A DNA stretch of 64,000 bases from an uncultured Mollicutes bacterium (GTDB taxonomy: Bacteria > Bacillota_I > Bacilli_A > RFN20 > CAG-826). The DNA is taken from the NCBI GenBank assembly GCA_900540395.1, contig UQFQ01000004.1:46409-110408 (forward strand). The letters run 5' to 3'. A program made the translations under genes and the position numbers. The notes under the pieces were generated by a model that saw only the letters and a program-made list of their open reading frames with translations, was not told where the DNA came from and searched no databases. Each line of letters opens with the position of its first letter. Positions within the stretch are counted from its first letter, which is position 1. Shown in pieces: positions 56,551-63,759 of the stretch.

Positions 56551-56664
56551 AAATAAATAAGGAACATAATTTTATTTCTAAAGAAATTAGTAGTTATTTT
56601 GTATATACCTCCTTTCTGACTACTAATTTCTCGCCCACTCTTATTGCTCTCGGAGTGGGCTTTT
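56551..56664 (+). ncRNA. Candidate small RNA with anti-Shine-Dalgarno loop
   Basis: Hairpin with perfect 12-bp arms GAAATTAGTAGT (56583-56594) and ACTACTAATTTC (56619-56630); the 24-nt loop contains ACCTCCTTTC, complementary to AAAGGAGG. A terminator hairpin follows directly (56633-56660). A possible promoter TTGTAA-16 bp-TACTAT lies near 56515-56542. No ORF. The 5' end is estimated. Confidence 0.5.
56633..56664 (+). terminator. Rho-independent terminator (sRNA and/or aldehyde dehydrogenase)
   Basis: Perfect stem GCCCACTC / GAGTGGGC, 12-nt loop, then TTTTCT. Confidence 0.85.
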
Positions 56665-56678
56665 CTAAGTAAAATAAA
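56665..56678 (+). repeat. 14-bp direct repeat, left copy
   Basis: CTAAGTAAAATAAA, identical to 58301-58314. The pair brackets the IS30 element. Confidence 0.6.
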
Positions 56679-56687
56679 GTAAAACGC

Positions 56688-58260
56688 AAAAGTAATTTCC
56701 ATTTTTATTGAAATTAGTAATTCTTTGAGCTGAAATTGTATTTTCCATTCATAAAATTGTTAATTCTACCATCCAATTTGAAATATTTAATAATTGAATA
56801 CGAAAAAACGGAATTATCTTCTTCAAAATAGATTTTACTTTTGCAATGACAATAAATTGAGAAAAATTTGCATACTAAAAATAGAAATTTTGTATTAAAA
56901 TTTAAAAAAGAAAAACAAAATTCCACTGGTATGTGGCATTGCTTTTTAGGGTTTAGATAAGGTCTGTTGTTAGTCTGACCTTATCTTTTTCTATTTTTGT
57001 TATTTTTAACCTTTCAATCATTCCTTTCCCAAATAAATAGTTAAACGCTTCATAAGGAGTTTTCCCGTTTAATACTTTTCTTGGATAGGAATTAATATGT
57101 GAAAACATTAAATCAATATCATTTTGAGTTAATCCATGCAAATCTCTTTCATTCGGCAAAATGTCACGAATGAAATTATGGTTATTTTCAACGTGAGGTT
57201 TTTGTGAACTTTGCATTGGATCGCAATAATAAACAGTGGTTATTTTTTCGCCAGTTTCATCATCAAATTGCAACATATCAATGTTATAAAACTCTGACCC
57301 TCTATCTGTTAATAAAGTTGAGAAGATGATGTTAAAATCTGTACCTAAAGCTTGTTTATATTGCCTTAACGACTTAGCAACATTTATGCATGTCTTTTCG
57401 TTTAATAACTTTCCAAACATGAACCTTGTTTTTGGTTCAATAAAAGTCAAAATATACGGGCCGCTAGGAGAGTTATAAACAGTATCCATTTCTAAGTAGA
57501 CACCAATTAAATCTTTTTCTTGAGCTTCTCTAAAATCTTTATACAAATGGCCTATAAAACATGAAGAATTCCTTTTTAAAGGTGTTTTTGCAGTCAATTT
57601 GCGCTTAACAGCTTCTTTAAGATCTAACGAAATTACTCCATATTCTCTCAGTTTGCCTTCTTTGACCCAATAATAAATTGTTCTTTCAGAAATTTGAAAC
57701 TCAGGATGATTATTGCAAATCGCGTAAGGTGTTTGCCCTTGTTTAAGCAACTTAGCTATTTCGCTTTTTAAGAAATCGATATCTGGATGAGTATTATTAT
57801 GGCCTTGTCTCGATCCTTTTAAAGTTTGTTTATATTCATCATTTGCTGAATTTGCGTTATAAACAATTTTATGTAAACGACAACATTTTTTCCTCTCACA
57901 GCCATTGCAGTAACCAGGTTTACGATCTCGGCGATCACAAGCAGGTACCTCGTATCTTATACAAGCTGTTGGCTTAAGACATTTTTTGCATTCTCTGATG
58001 TGAATGCATGTTTCTTTTCCGCCTATTAGGTTTGAATTTGGTGGCGACTTTAATTCTAGATGGTTCTTAATTTCCTTACCAATAGTAGAAGCGTCTTTAT
58101 TTAGTTCAATAGCTATCTCTTTTTTGGTTTTATTAGAATTAAGCCCTGTTTCTATCATCAGTCGTGACTTTAAATCTAAATGTGACATTGTAATCTCCTT
58201 TAAAAATATGGTTTTGCCACATACCAGTAATGGAATTATACCAAAATGGAAATTACTTTT
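56688..58260 (-). mobile_element. IS30-family insertion sequence
   Basis: An 18-bp perfect inverted repeat (AAAAGTAATTTCCATTTT at 56688-56705, its complement at 58243-58260) bounds a single IS30 transposase gene; total 1573 bp. A second, inner inverted repeat (CTGGTATGTGGCA, 56926-56938 and 58215-58227) is present. On the right the two repeats are 15 bp apart, on the left 220 bp. No clean short target duplication is visible at the outer ends. Confidence 0.75.
56953..58188 (-). CDS. IS30-family transposase
   Basis: 411 aa, apparently intact. N-terminal HTH (KKEIAIELNKDASTIGKEIKNH), a Cys-rich insert (CKKCLKPTACIRYEVPACDRR and CNGCERKKCCRLH, perhaps a zinc site), a second HTH near 175, and the DDE catalytic domain: Asp in YLEMDTVYNS, Asp in STLLTDRGSEFYN, Glu in KPHVENNHNFIRD. 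AAGGAG site. The intact frame and complete triad suggest a possibly active element. It lies upstream of, and divergent from, the restriction locus. Confidence 0.94.
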   Translation of the reverse strand: MSHLDLKSRLMIETGLNSNKTKKEIAIELNKDASTIGKEIKNHLELKSPPNSNLIGGKETCIHIRECKKCLKPTACIRYEVPACDRRDRKPGYCNGCERKKCCRLHKIVYNANSANDEYKQTLKGSRQGHNNTHPDIDFLKSEIAKLLKQGQTPYAICNNHPEFQISERTIYYWVKEGKLREYGVISLDLKEAVKRKLTAKTPLKRNSSCFIGHLYKDFREAQEKDLIGVYLEMDTVYNSPSGPYILTFIEPKTRFMFGKLLNEKTCINVAKSLRQYKQALGTDFNIIFSTLLTDRGSEFYNIDMLQFDDETGEKITTVYYCDPMQSSQKPHVENNHNFIRDILPNERDLHGLTQNDIDLMFSHINSYPRKVLNGKTPYEAFNYLFGKGMIERLKITKIEKDKVRLTTDLI

Positions 58261-58300
58261 TCGTGGGGCTTACAAATGGAATTTAGTATTTCACTTAACT

Positions 58301-58314
58301 CTAAGTAAAATAAA
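58301..58314 (+). repeat. 14-bp direct repeat, right copy
   Basis: CTAAGTAAAATAAA; see 56665-56678. Confidence 0.6.
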
Positions 58315-58316
58315 TG

Positions 58317-58361
58317 ATATTAAATGTGGTATTTAAAACACATTTAATATATAATTTAAAT
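58317..58361 (+). promoter_or_regulatory. Operator and leaderless promoter of the restriction-modification operon
   Basis: Perfect 12-bp inverted repeat ATATTAAATGTG (58317-58328) / CACATTTAATAT (58339-58350) with a 10-bp spacer. Its right arm runs into the -10 TATAAT (58350-58355), which ends 6 nt before the ATG at 58362. The repeat covers the -35 to -10 interval, as expected for a repressor site of the HTH-methyltransferase. Confidence 0.75.
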
Positions 58362-59399
58362 ATGCATTTACAACAAATTTTTGGTGAAAGAGTTAGAGAT
58401 TTTAGAATTCAAAAAGGGTTAACTCAAGAAAAACTCTCGCTTTTGTGTGGGCTAGATAGACCACAAATTAGCAAAATAGAGCAAGGGAAATTAAATATAA
58501 CATTAGATACCGTCGAGAAAATAAGTTTAGCACTAAAAGAGGAAGCAACAACTCTTTTATTGAAAGATGAGGTTGTTCGTCCTTTTGTAAAACGGGCAGG
58601 CGGAAAAGGTCAATTATTAGAAAAATTAGAAACATATAAGCCAAAAAGTTTTTTAAAATATTTTGAGCCTTTTATTGGCGGCGGCTCCTTTTTCTTTAAA
58701 CTGGCTCCAAGTATTGCTGTAATTAATGATTCAAATGAGCAATTGATGTTTGCTTATGAGTGCTTTAAAAACAAAGAAAGTTTCGAAAATTTGAAAAAAG
58801 AATTACGTTGTATGGAAGAAAAGCATTCTGAAGAATTTTATTATGAAATTCGTGCAATGGATCAAGATAAAGAATTTGATTCGCTTCCAATTTATAAAAA
58901 AGCTGCAAGAATGATTTATTTAAATAAAGCTTGTTTTAATGGTTTGTATAGGGTTAATTCAAAGGGATTTTTTAATGTACCTTTTGGCAAAAAAGCAAAG
59001 GTAAAAACTTTTGATGAAGACAACTTTAATCGAATCTTCAACTATTTTGCAACTCATGAAGTTAAAATTCTATCAGCAGATTTTGTTGATGCTGTAAGGG
59101 ATGTAAAAGCAAATGATTTTGTATATTTTGACCCACCTTATGACCAACCAGAAAACAAACACTCTTTTACTGCTTATTCAAAAAACGATTTTGGCAAAGA
59201 ACAACAAGCATTATTGGCAGAAGTATTTAAGGATTTAGATAAACGTGGTGCTTTTGTTATGGCAAGCAATCATAATACACCTTTTATAAATGAAATATAT
59301 AAGGGGTATAATTTACATCTTGTTGAAGCAAAAAGAATGATAAACTCTAATCCGAATGGCAGGGGAAATGTCGAGGAGCTGATTATTACTAATTATTAA
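58362..59399 (+). CDS. dpnM: HTH-Dam fusion: GATC adenine-N6 methyltransferase with XRE regulatory domain
   Basis: 345 aa. Residues about 5-62 are an XRE/Cro HTH (FGERVRDFRIQKGLTQEKLS, LDRPQISKIEQGKL). Residues about 72-345 are a D12-class Dam/DpnM methyltransferase: KRAGGKGQLLEKL, SAM loop FEPFIGGGSFFFKL, catalytic DPPY in FVYFDPPYDQPENKHSF, and the D12 ASNHNTPF segment. Most DpnM relatives lack the HTH, so this copy probably doubles as the controller of its operon through the inverted repeat just upstream. Start at ATG 58362 with no ribosome binding site, at leaderless distance from TATAAT. An earlier in-frame ATG (58314) would begin before the promoter. Confidence 0.92.
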   Translation: MHLQQIFGERVRDFRIQKGLTQEKLSLLCGLDRPQISKIEQGKLNITLDTVEKISLALKEEATTLLLKDEVVRPFVKRAGGKGQLLEKLETYKPKSFLKYFEPFIGGGSFFFKLAPSIAVINDSNEQLMFAYECFKNKESFENLKKELRCMEEKHSEEFYYEIRAMDQDKEFDSLPIYKKAARMIYLNKACFNGLYRVNSKGFFNVPFGKKAKVKTFDEDNFNRIFNYFATHEVKILSADFVDAVRDVKANDFVYFDPPYDQPENKHSFTAYSKNDFGKEQQALLAEVFKDLDKRGAFVMASNHNTPFINEIYKGYNLHLVEAKRMINSNPNGRGNVEELIITNY

Positions 59400-59400
59400 T

Positions 59401-60192
59401 ATGGATGAACTAAAAGAGTACTTCTCTGCAGATAATTTCAAGTTATATTTTGATGATTCGTTTCGCGCTTTAAAATTATTCGAACCAAAAAGTGTGGATA
59501 TGATATTTGCTGACCCACCTTATTTTCTATCGAGTGGTGGTGTTTCTTGTCATTCTGGAAAACAAGTGATTGTTGATAAAGGCGAACGGGATAAATCGCT
59601 TTCAATATCTGAAAAATTAGAATTTAATAGAAAATGGATTGCTCTTTGTAGAAATTTATTAAAAGATGATGGAACAATTTGGATAAGTGGAACTTTTCAT
59701 AATATCTATTCTATTGGCGTGGCTTTAGAACTAGAAGGATTTTCAATTATTAATAATATTACATGGGAAAAGCCTAATCCTTCACCTAACTTAGCATGTA
59801 GATGTTTTACTAATTCTACAGAAACCATATTGTGGGCTAGAAAGCAACTTACTAAGACCAAAAAAGGCAAGCATTTCTTTAATTATGAATTAATGAAAGA
59901 AATTAACGGCGGTAAGCAAATGAAAGATGTGCGGAAAATTAACTTGCCAAAAAAATATGAAAAAATCTATGGAAAACACCCTACTCAAAAACCATTAGAA
60001 TTGTTAGAAAGAATTATTCTTGCCTCAACCAAACAAGGAGATGTAATTTTAGATCCTTTTAATGGTAGTGGTACAACCGGTTTAATCGCGGCAAAATTAA
60101 AAAGAAAATATATTGGAATAGAAAATAATTTTGATTTTATAGAATTAACTATAAAAAGATATAAAGGAGATAAAACAATTGATAATAACTGA
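59401..60192 (+). CDS. dpnA: DpnA-like adenine methyltransferase (second GATC methylase)
   Basis: 263 aa beta-type N6/N4 methyltransferase with catalytic motif first: MIFADPPYFLSSGG near residue 37, then GKHPTQKPLELLERII and the SAM-binding DPFNGSGTTGLIAAKL near 222. In DpnII systems this partner methylates single-stranded GATC, protecting incoming DNA during transformation (family knowledge). It starts 1 bp after the fusion gene's stop, so it is probably translationally coupled. Confidence 0.93.
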   Translation: MDELKEYFSADNFKLYFDDSFRALKLFEPKSVDMIFADPPYFLSSGGVSCHSGKQVIVDKGERDKSLSISEKLEFNRKWIALCRNLLKDDGTIWISGTFHNIYSIGVALELEGFSIINNITWEKPNPSPNLACRCFTNSTETILWARKQLTKTKKGKHFFNYELMKEINGGKQMKDVRKINLPKKYEKIYGKHPTQKPLELLERIILASTKQGDVILDPFNGSGTTGLIAAKLKRKYIGIENNFDFIELTIKRYKGDKTIDNN

Positions 60193-60706
60193 AGGGAAGA
60201 ATTATTCAAGAAAGAATAAATCGATAATAGATATTGAAATAGACGAATATTTAATCTGCATTTTTGAGGGACGTCTATCTACTTTTGACATATTGATTAA
60301 GTATAGAGAAGACGGTTCAAAGTTTAGAACGCCAAAACACATGCATTGGGTTATAGACCTTCTTTTAAAACGTGAGAATAAGCACAAGCTAACAGTTAAA
60401 TACGTTAATTATATAAGTAAGGTAGCATGGGAAAACGCTAAAGAATTAAATAGAAGAGATTATAACGAGATTAAAGAAATTATTGAGAAATCTTATTGTG
60501 AGAAAGATTTGACTCAATTCCTTGAACTTAACAAATATGGACAGTATAAAATTTCATTTTTGACTATTTTACTTATTCTTTTGTCGGTTCAAGAAAAAAC
60601 TAATAATTCAAAAGCCTATGTTTTAGGAAATTTATTGACTAAATTATCTGATAAGAATATCGATATTTATAGCATAGTTAATTTATGCAATTTTAGAGGA
60701 AGATAA
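60179..60706 (+). CDS. Uncharacterised 175-aa protein inside the DpnII-type locus
   Basis: Not recognised. It starts with TTG at 60179, 9 nt after AAAGGAG, overlapping dpnA by 14 nt, and ends 1 bp before dpnB, so it is an integral operon member. The N-terminal half is basic and mixed alpha/beta (EGRLSTFDILIKYREDGSKF, then TPKHMHWVIDLLLKRENKH); the C-terminal half is helical and hydrophobic (QYKISFLTILLILLSVQEKT). No Cys cluster, no known nuclease or methylase motif. The classic DpnII operon has only three genes, so this is an extra component. It could be a regulatory, DNA-binding or endonuclease-modulating subunit. Confidence 0.8.
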   Translation: MIITEGKNYSRKNKSIIDIEIDEYLICIFEGRLSTFDILIKYREDGSKFRTPKHMHWVIDLLLKRENKHKLTVKYVNYISKVAWENAKELNRRDYNEIKEIIEKSYCEKDLTQFLELNKYGQYKISFLTILLILLSVQEKTNNSKAYVLGNLLTKLSDKNIDIYSIVNLCNFRGR

Positions 60707-60707
60707 T

Positions 60708-61568
60708 ATGAGAAACTTTTCAAAACGGTTCTCTACGCTAAAACCATCTTTAGCAACTTACGAGTATTTTACTGATTATAGCAAAGCCTACAAACTTGTA
60801 GACTTATATTCAGAAGAAATAGAAATACTAAATAAACTAGTAGACTCAAAAAATATTGAAAAAGAGTTTTTGAATATTTATGCGACGAAGCCTTATGCTT
60901 TAAGAATCCTCCCTTTTTTAATTGCTAAGCATGAAAGTACTGTTCAAATAAATGATTTTAGTGGTTTCAGAACATATAATTTTGAAATACTTAATTTATC
61001 AGGTGAAGAATATTTAAAATTCGCAAAGAAAACTGGAATTCTCGACCTTCTTCAATATAGGATTAAAGGCAATTTGAAAGATTATGTTATTGGTGTAGAA
61101 GTAGGAATGGATACTAATTCTAGAAAAAATCGTACAGGTAAATTAATGGAAGAACTTGTCGAAGAATATTTATGTTCTGCGGGTCTTGTGAAAAATATAG
61201 ACTATTTTTCGCAAATGACAAAAACAAATATACAAGACAAATTTGGGATTAATCTTTCCTCCGTCTTCAATAAAGGAAAAACCGAAAAGAAATTTGACTT
61301 TGTTGTTTATAAAAATAATATCGTTTATGCGATAGAAGTTAATTTCTATAACTCAAGTGGTTCGAAACTAAATGAAACTGCAAGAAGCTATAAAGACATT
61401 TCGTTAGAAGTAAAGAATATAAAGCGTTTTAAATTTGTTTGGATTACGGATGGTTATGGATGGCTATCAGCAAAGCAAAATTTAGAAGAGACCTTCGATG
61501 TTTTAGAAGACGTATACAACATTAATGACTTAAATAATAACGTCCTCTCTGATCTTTTTAAGAAATAA
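60708..61568 (+). CDS. dpnB: DpnII-type restriction endonuclease (GATC)
   Basis: 286 aa, close in length and sequence pattern to S. pneumoniae DpnII/MboI enzymes. Conserved GVEVGMDTNSRKNRTGKLME near 142, then KKFDFVVYKNNIVYAIEVNFY with the PD-(D/E)xK-like D-x(n)-ExN core, SSGSKLNETARSY, and FVWITDGYGWLSAKQNLEETFD. Cuts unmethylated GATC; specificity is inferred from the whole locus. AGAGGAAG site. Last gene of the operon. Confidence 0.95.
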   Translation: MRNFSKRFSTLKPSLATYEYFTDYSKAYKLVDLYSEEIEILNKLVDSKNIEKEFLNIYATKPYALRILPFLIAKHESTVQINDFSGFRTYNFEILNLSGEEYLKFAKKTGILDLLQYRIKGNLKDYVIGVEVGMDTNSRKNRTGKLMEELVEEYLCSAGLVKNIDYFSQMTKTNIQDKFGINLSSVFNKGKTEKKFDFVVYKNNIVYAIEVNFYNSSGSKLNETARSYKDISLEVKNIKRFKFVWITDGYGWLSAKQNLEETFDVLEDVYNINDLNNNVLSDLFKK

Positions 61569-61649
61569 TATGTCTTTGAAAACTTTTTCTGAAAATAAGA
61601 AAAATTAATAAATTTTTAATCCGATTTCACCTTTTATTATGATAAATTG

Positions 61650-61988
61650 TATGTATAGTTGCATTTGAGACTTTTAAAATGAATTTTATAAATCATCTTT
61701 AAGCAAATATTGGCGTCACTTCTCACAAACCATAATATTCTTGTGACCTGTTGTCTTGTTTCAAAAAGCAATCTGTGAGCTTAGGGATTTGTTGACTTCG
61801 GTGGAGCGGTTGTCCTAAAATCACAAATTTCATAATTAGTTTCTGGTTTAGAACTTAAAAAGCTATTTAGCAGAAATTAAGGATGGAATATAAGACTCGT
61901 TTTGTGAAGACACTAATTACATATAACCCAGTCAATTCGCGCGAATAATGTTTAAACAAAATATGTAATTAGTTGGCGAGTCTTTTTT
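61650..61988 (+). ncRNA. Candidate structured RNA ending in a large terminator-like hairpin
   Basis: No ORF. Nested stems: GTCAC (61715) with GTGAC (61743); TGTGA and TTAGG (61774-61785) with CCTAA and TCACA (61814-61825); AAGACTCG (61892-61899) with CGAGTCTT (61977-61984) enclosing ACTAATTACATAT (61912-61924) with ATATGTAATTAGT (61961-61973); then a T run. It does not match tmRNA, RNase P RNA, 6S or T-box landmarks I know. The 5' end is a guess. Confidence 0.5.
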
Positions 61989-62050
61989 AATGAAACGAAA
62001 CAATTTACATCTTTTCAGGTTTGATTTTTGGTTTAAAATTATTTGTAGAT

Positions 62051-62353
62051 ATGGAAGCTAAGAGACTAGAATTTGATAAAGATTTTTATTTTGATGATTT
62101 AGAAGCAAGGTATTGCTATTTTAATGATGATCGACTTGAATTTATTGAGTTTGAAAGATATGTAGGACCAATCACTTTACAATATTTACCAAACGGTGGA
62201 ATTCAATCTCTTTTTCATGGAGATTTAATTATTAAAGTAAATAATGGATTTTTAAAAGTTACAAAAGTAATTTTTAATAAGCAAGAGCTTACTTCAAAGG
62301 AATTTATTAACTTAATTGGTGAAGAAAATTTAGCTAATCAAGTTTTGCTCTAA
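62051..62353 (+). CDS. Small protein resembling a stand-alone Fmt C-terminal domain
   Basis: 100 aa from ATG 62051 (an in-frame ATG ten codons earlier has no better support). The stretch YVGPITLQYLPNGGIQSLFH, GDLIIKVNNGFLKVTKVIF and SKEFINLIGEE echoes the beta-barrel C-terminal domain of methionyl-tRNA formyltransferase (PGTV ... GDGxLxIxxVQxxGKKxMxxxxFLxG). No formyltransferase catalytic domain is attached. It could bind tRNA or be an unrelated small beta-barrel. It lies 24 bp before the rlmCD gene on the same strand. Confidence 0.65.
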   Translation: MEAKRLEFDKDFYFDDLEARYCYFNDDRLEFIEFERYVGPITLQYLPNGGIQSLFHGDLIIKVNNGFLKVTKVIFNKQELTSKEFINLIGEENLANQVLL

Positions 62354-62365
62354 GAAATTTTCTAA

Positions 62366-62377
62366 TATAATGAAGCA
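62366..62377 (+). promoter_or_regulatory. -10 box 6 nt upstream of the rlmCD ATG
   Basis: TATAAT (62366-62371), then GAAGCA, then ATG at 62378; no Shine-Dalgarno. Leaderless geometry. Confidence 0.55.
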
Positions 62378-63709
62378 ATGAAGAAAATTGTTAGGGTTAA
62401 ATGTGTTGATTTTACTTTTGATGGTCAAGGATTAGCAAAAGATAATAGTGGTAGAACTTATTTTGTTCCATCTCTTTTAATCGAGGAAGAAGCAGATATT
62501 GAAGTTTTATATCATAAAAAAGATTTTGATGTTGGCAAAATCAGCAAAATAATTAAATTTTCACCTTATAGAATTAATCCAAAGTGTCCATGTGCAACAA
62601 GTTGTGGTGGCTGCTCCTTTCAAAACTTGAATTATGAGAAAGAACTAGAGTACAAAAGAAAAGTTGCTATTAATACTATAAAGTCCATAGCTAAAGTTGA
62701 TGCAAGTTCAGCTAAAGTTATTGGAATGAGTGAACCTTATTATTACCGTAATAAAATTCAAGTGCCATTTGGTTATGATAAGCAAAGAAGACTTGTTTAT
62801 GGATTTTATCGTTTTAAAAGCCACGACATTATTCCTATTAACGAATGTGTTATCGAAGATAAATCTCATGTTGAAATCTTAAAGACTATTAAAGATTTGA
62901 TGTTATCTTTTAAAATCGATGCTTATCAAGAGGATTATCAGAAAGGTATCATTAGGCACGTTCTTTTAAGAGTAGGGAAAGTAAGCAAAGAAATAATGGT
63001 AGTATTTGTTGTTTCTACTTTGCGTTTTGCTTCTAAAAAGAACTTTGTCAAAGCTTTAATTCAAAAATGCCCACAAATAACAACCGTAGTTTTTAATGAA
63101 AATCCTCGCAAAACTAATGTTATTTTAGGAGAACGCGAAGAAATAGCATATGGAAAAGGTTTTATTTTTGATGAACTTTTAGGCGTTAAATTTAAGATAA
63201 GTAGCAAATCTTTCTATCAGGTAAATCATGATCAATGTGAAGTTTTATATTCTCTTGCGTTAGAAAAAGCTGAGTTAAATAAAAAAGATAAAATTTTGGA
63301 TGCTTATTGTGGAATTGGTACAATCGGCTTGATCGCGAGTAAAAATGTTAAAGAAGTTACTGGGGTTGAAATAGTAAAAGAAGCTATTATTGACGCAAAA
63401 GAAAACGCTAAAATTAACAACATTAAAAACGCCAACTTTTTATGTAAAGATGCGGGAGAATATTTGGTAGAAAACAAGTTTGATTGTGTTTTTGTTGATC
63501 CGCCAAGAAAAGGTCTAGATTCTAAATTTTTAAATTCATTAATTAAAAGCAAAATAAAAAAGATAGTTTATATATCATGTGATGTTGGAACTTTTAGTAG
63601 AGATATTAATATCTTAAAAGAATTTTATGATATTAACTCTATTGATTTTGTTGATATGTTTCCTAGAACTTATCATATTGAAACAGTTGCGTTATTAGAG
63701 AGAAAATAA
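62378..63709 (+). CDS. rlmCD: 23S rRNA (uracil-5-)-methyltransferase, RlmCD/TrmA family
   Basis: 443 aa SAM-dependent m5U methyltransferase. N-terminal TRAM domain (about 1-58), Fe-S cysteines in CPCATSCGGCSFQNL, RNA-binding domain, then the Rossmann core: KILDAYCGIGTIGLIAS, VEIVKEAI, VFVDPPRKGLD, and the catalytic Cys in YISCDVGTFSRDI. The Bacillus relative RlmCD methylates two 23S uridines; the exact target here is inferred. No ribosome binding site; leaderless -10 instead. Confidence 0.92.
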   Translation: MKKIVRVKCVDFTFDGQGLAKDNSGRTYFVPSLLIEEEADIEVLYHKKDFDVGKISKIIKFSPYRINPKCPCATSCGGCSFQNLNYEKELEYKRKVAINTIKSIAKVDASSAKVIGMSEPYYYRNKIQVPFGYDKQRRLVYGFYRFKSHDIIPINECVIEDKSHVEILKTIKDLMLSFKIDAYQEDYQKGIIRHVLLRVGKVSKEIMVVFVVSTLRFASKKNFVKALIQKCPQITTVVFNENPRKTNVILGEREEIAYGKGFIFDELLGVKFKISSKSFYQVNHDQCEVLYSLALEKAELNKKDKILDAYCGIGTIGLIASKNVKEVTGVEIVKEAIIDAKENAKINNIKNANFLCKDAGEYLVENKFDCVFVDPPRKGLDSKFLNSLIKSKIKKIVYISCDVGTFSRDINILKEFYDINSIDFVDMFPRTYHIETVALLERK

Positions 63710-63759
63710 CGGCGAGAATTATAAATGTAAAAGCACAATTTAATTTATTCTAATTTGTA

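Noticed and set aside
56714..56926. 70-codon open frame on the minus strand at the left end of the IS element
   Set aside because: No ribosome binding site, GTG start inside the inner inverted repeat, composition (Phe/Lys/Asn-rich) typical of random AT-rich DNA.
58314..58361. Upstream ATG for the HTH-Dam protein
   Set aside because: It would begin before the promoter and operator and adds a hydrophobic lead not belonging to the HTH fold.
61890..61988. T-box, purine riboswitch or 6S RNA
   Set aside because: No GGGTGGnACCGCG block, no purine-riboswitch core, and the large hairpin alone is too short for 6S; left as unknown structured RNA.
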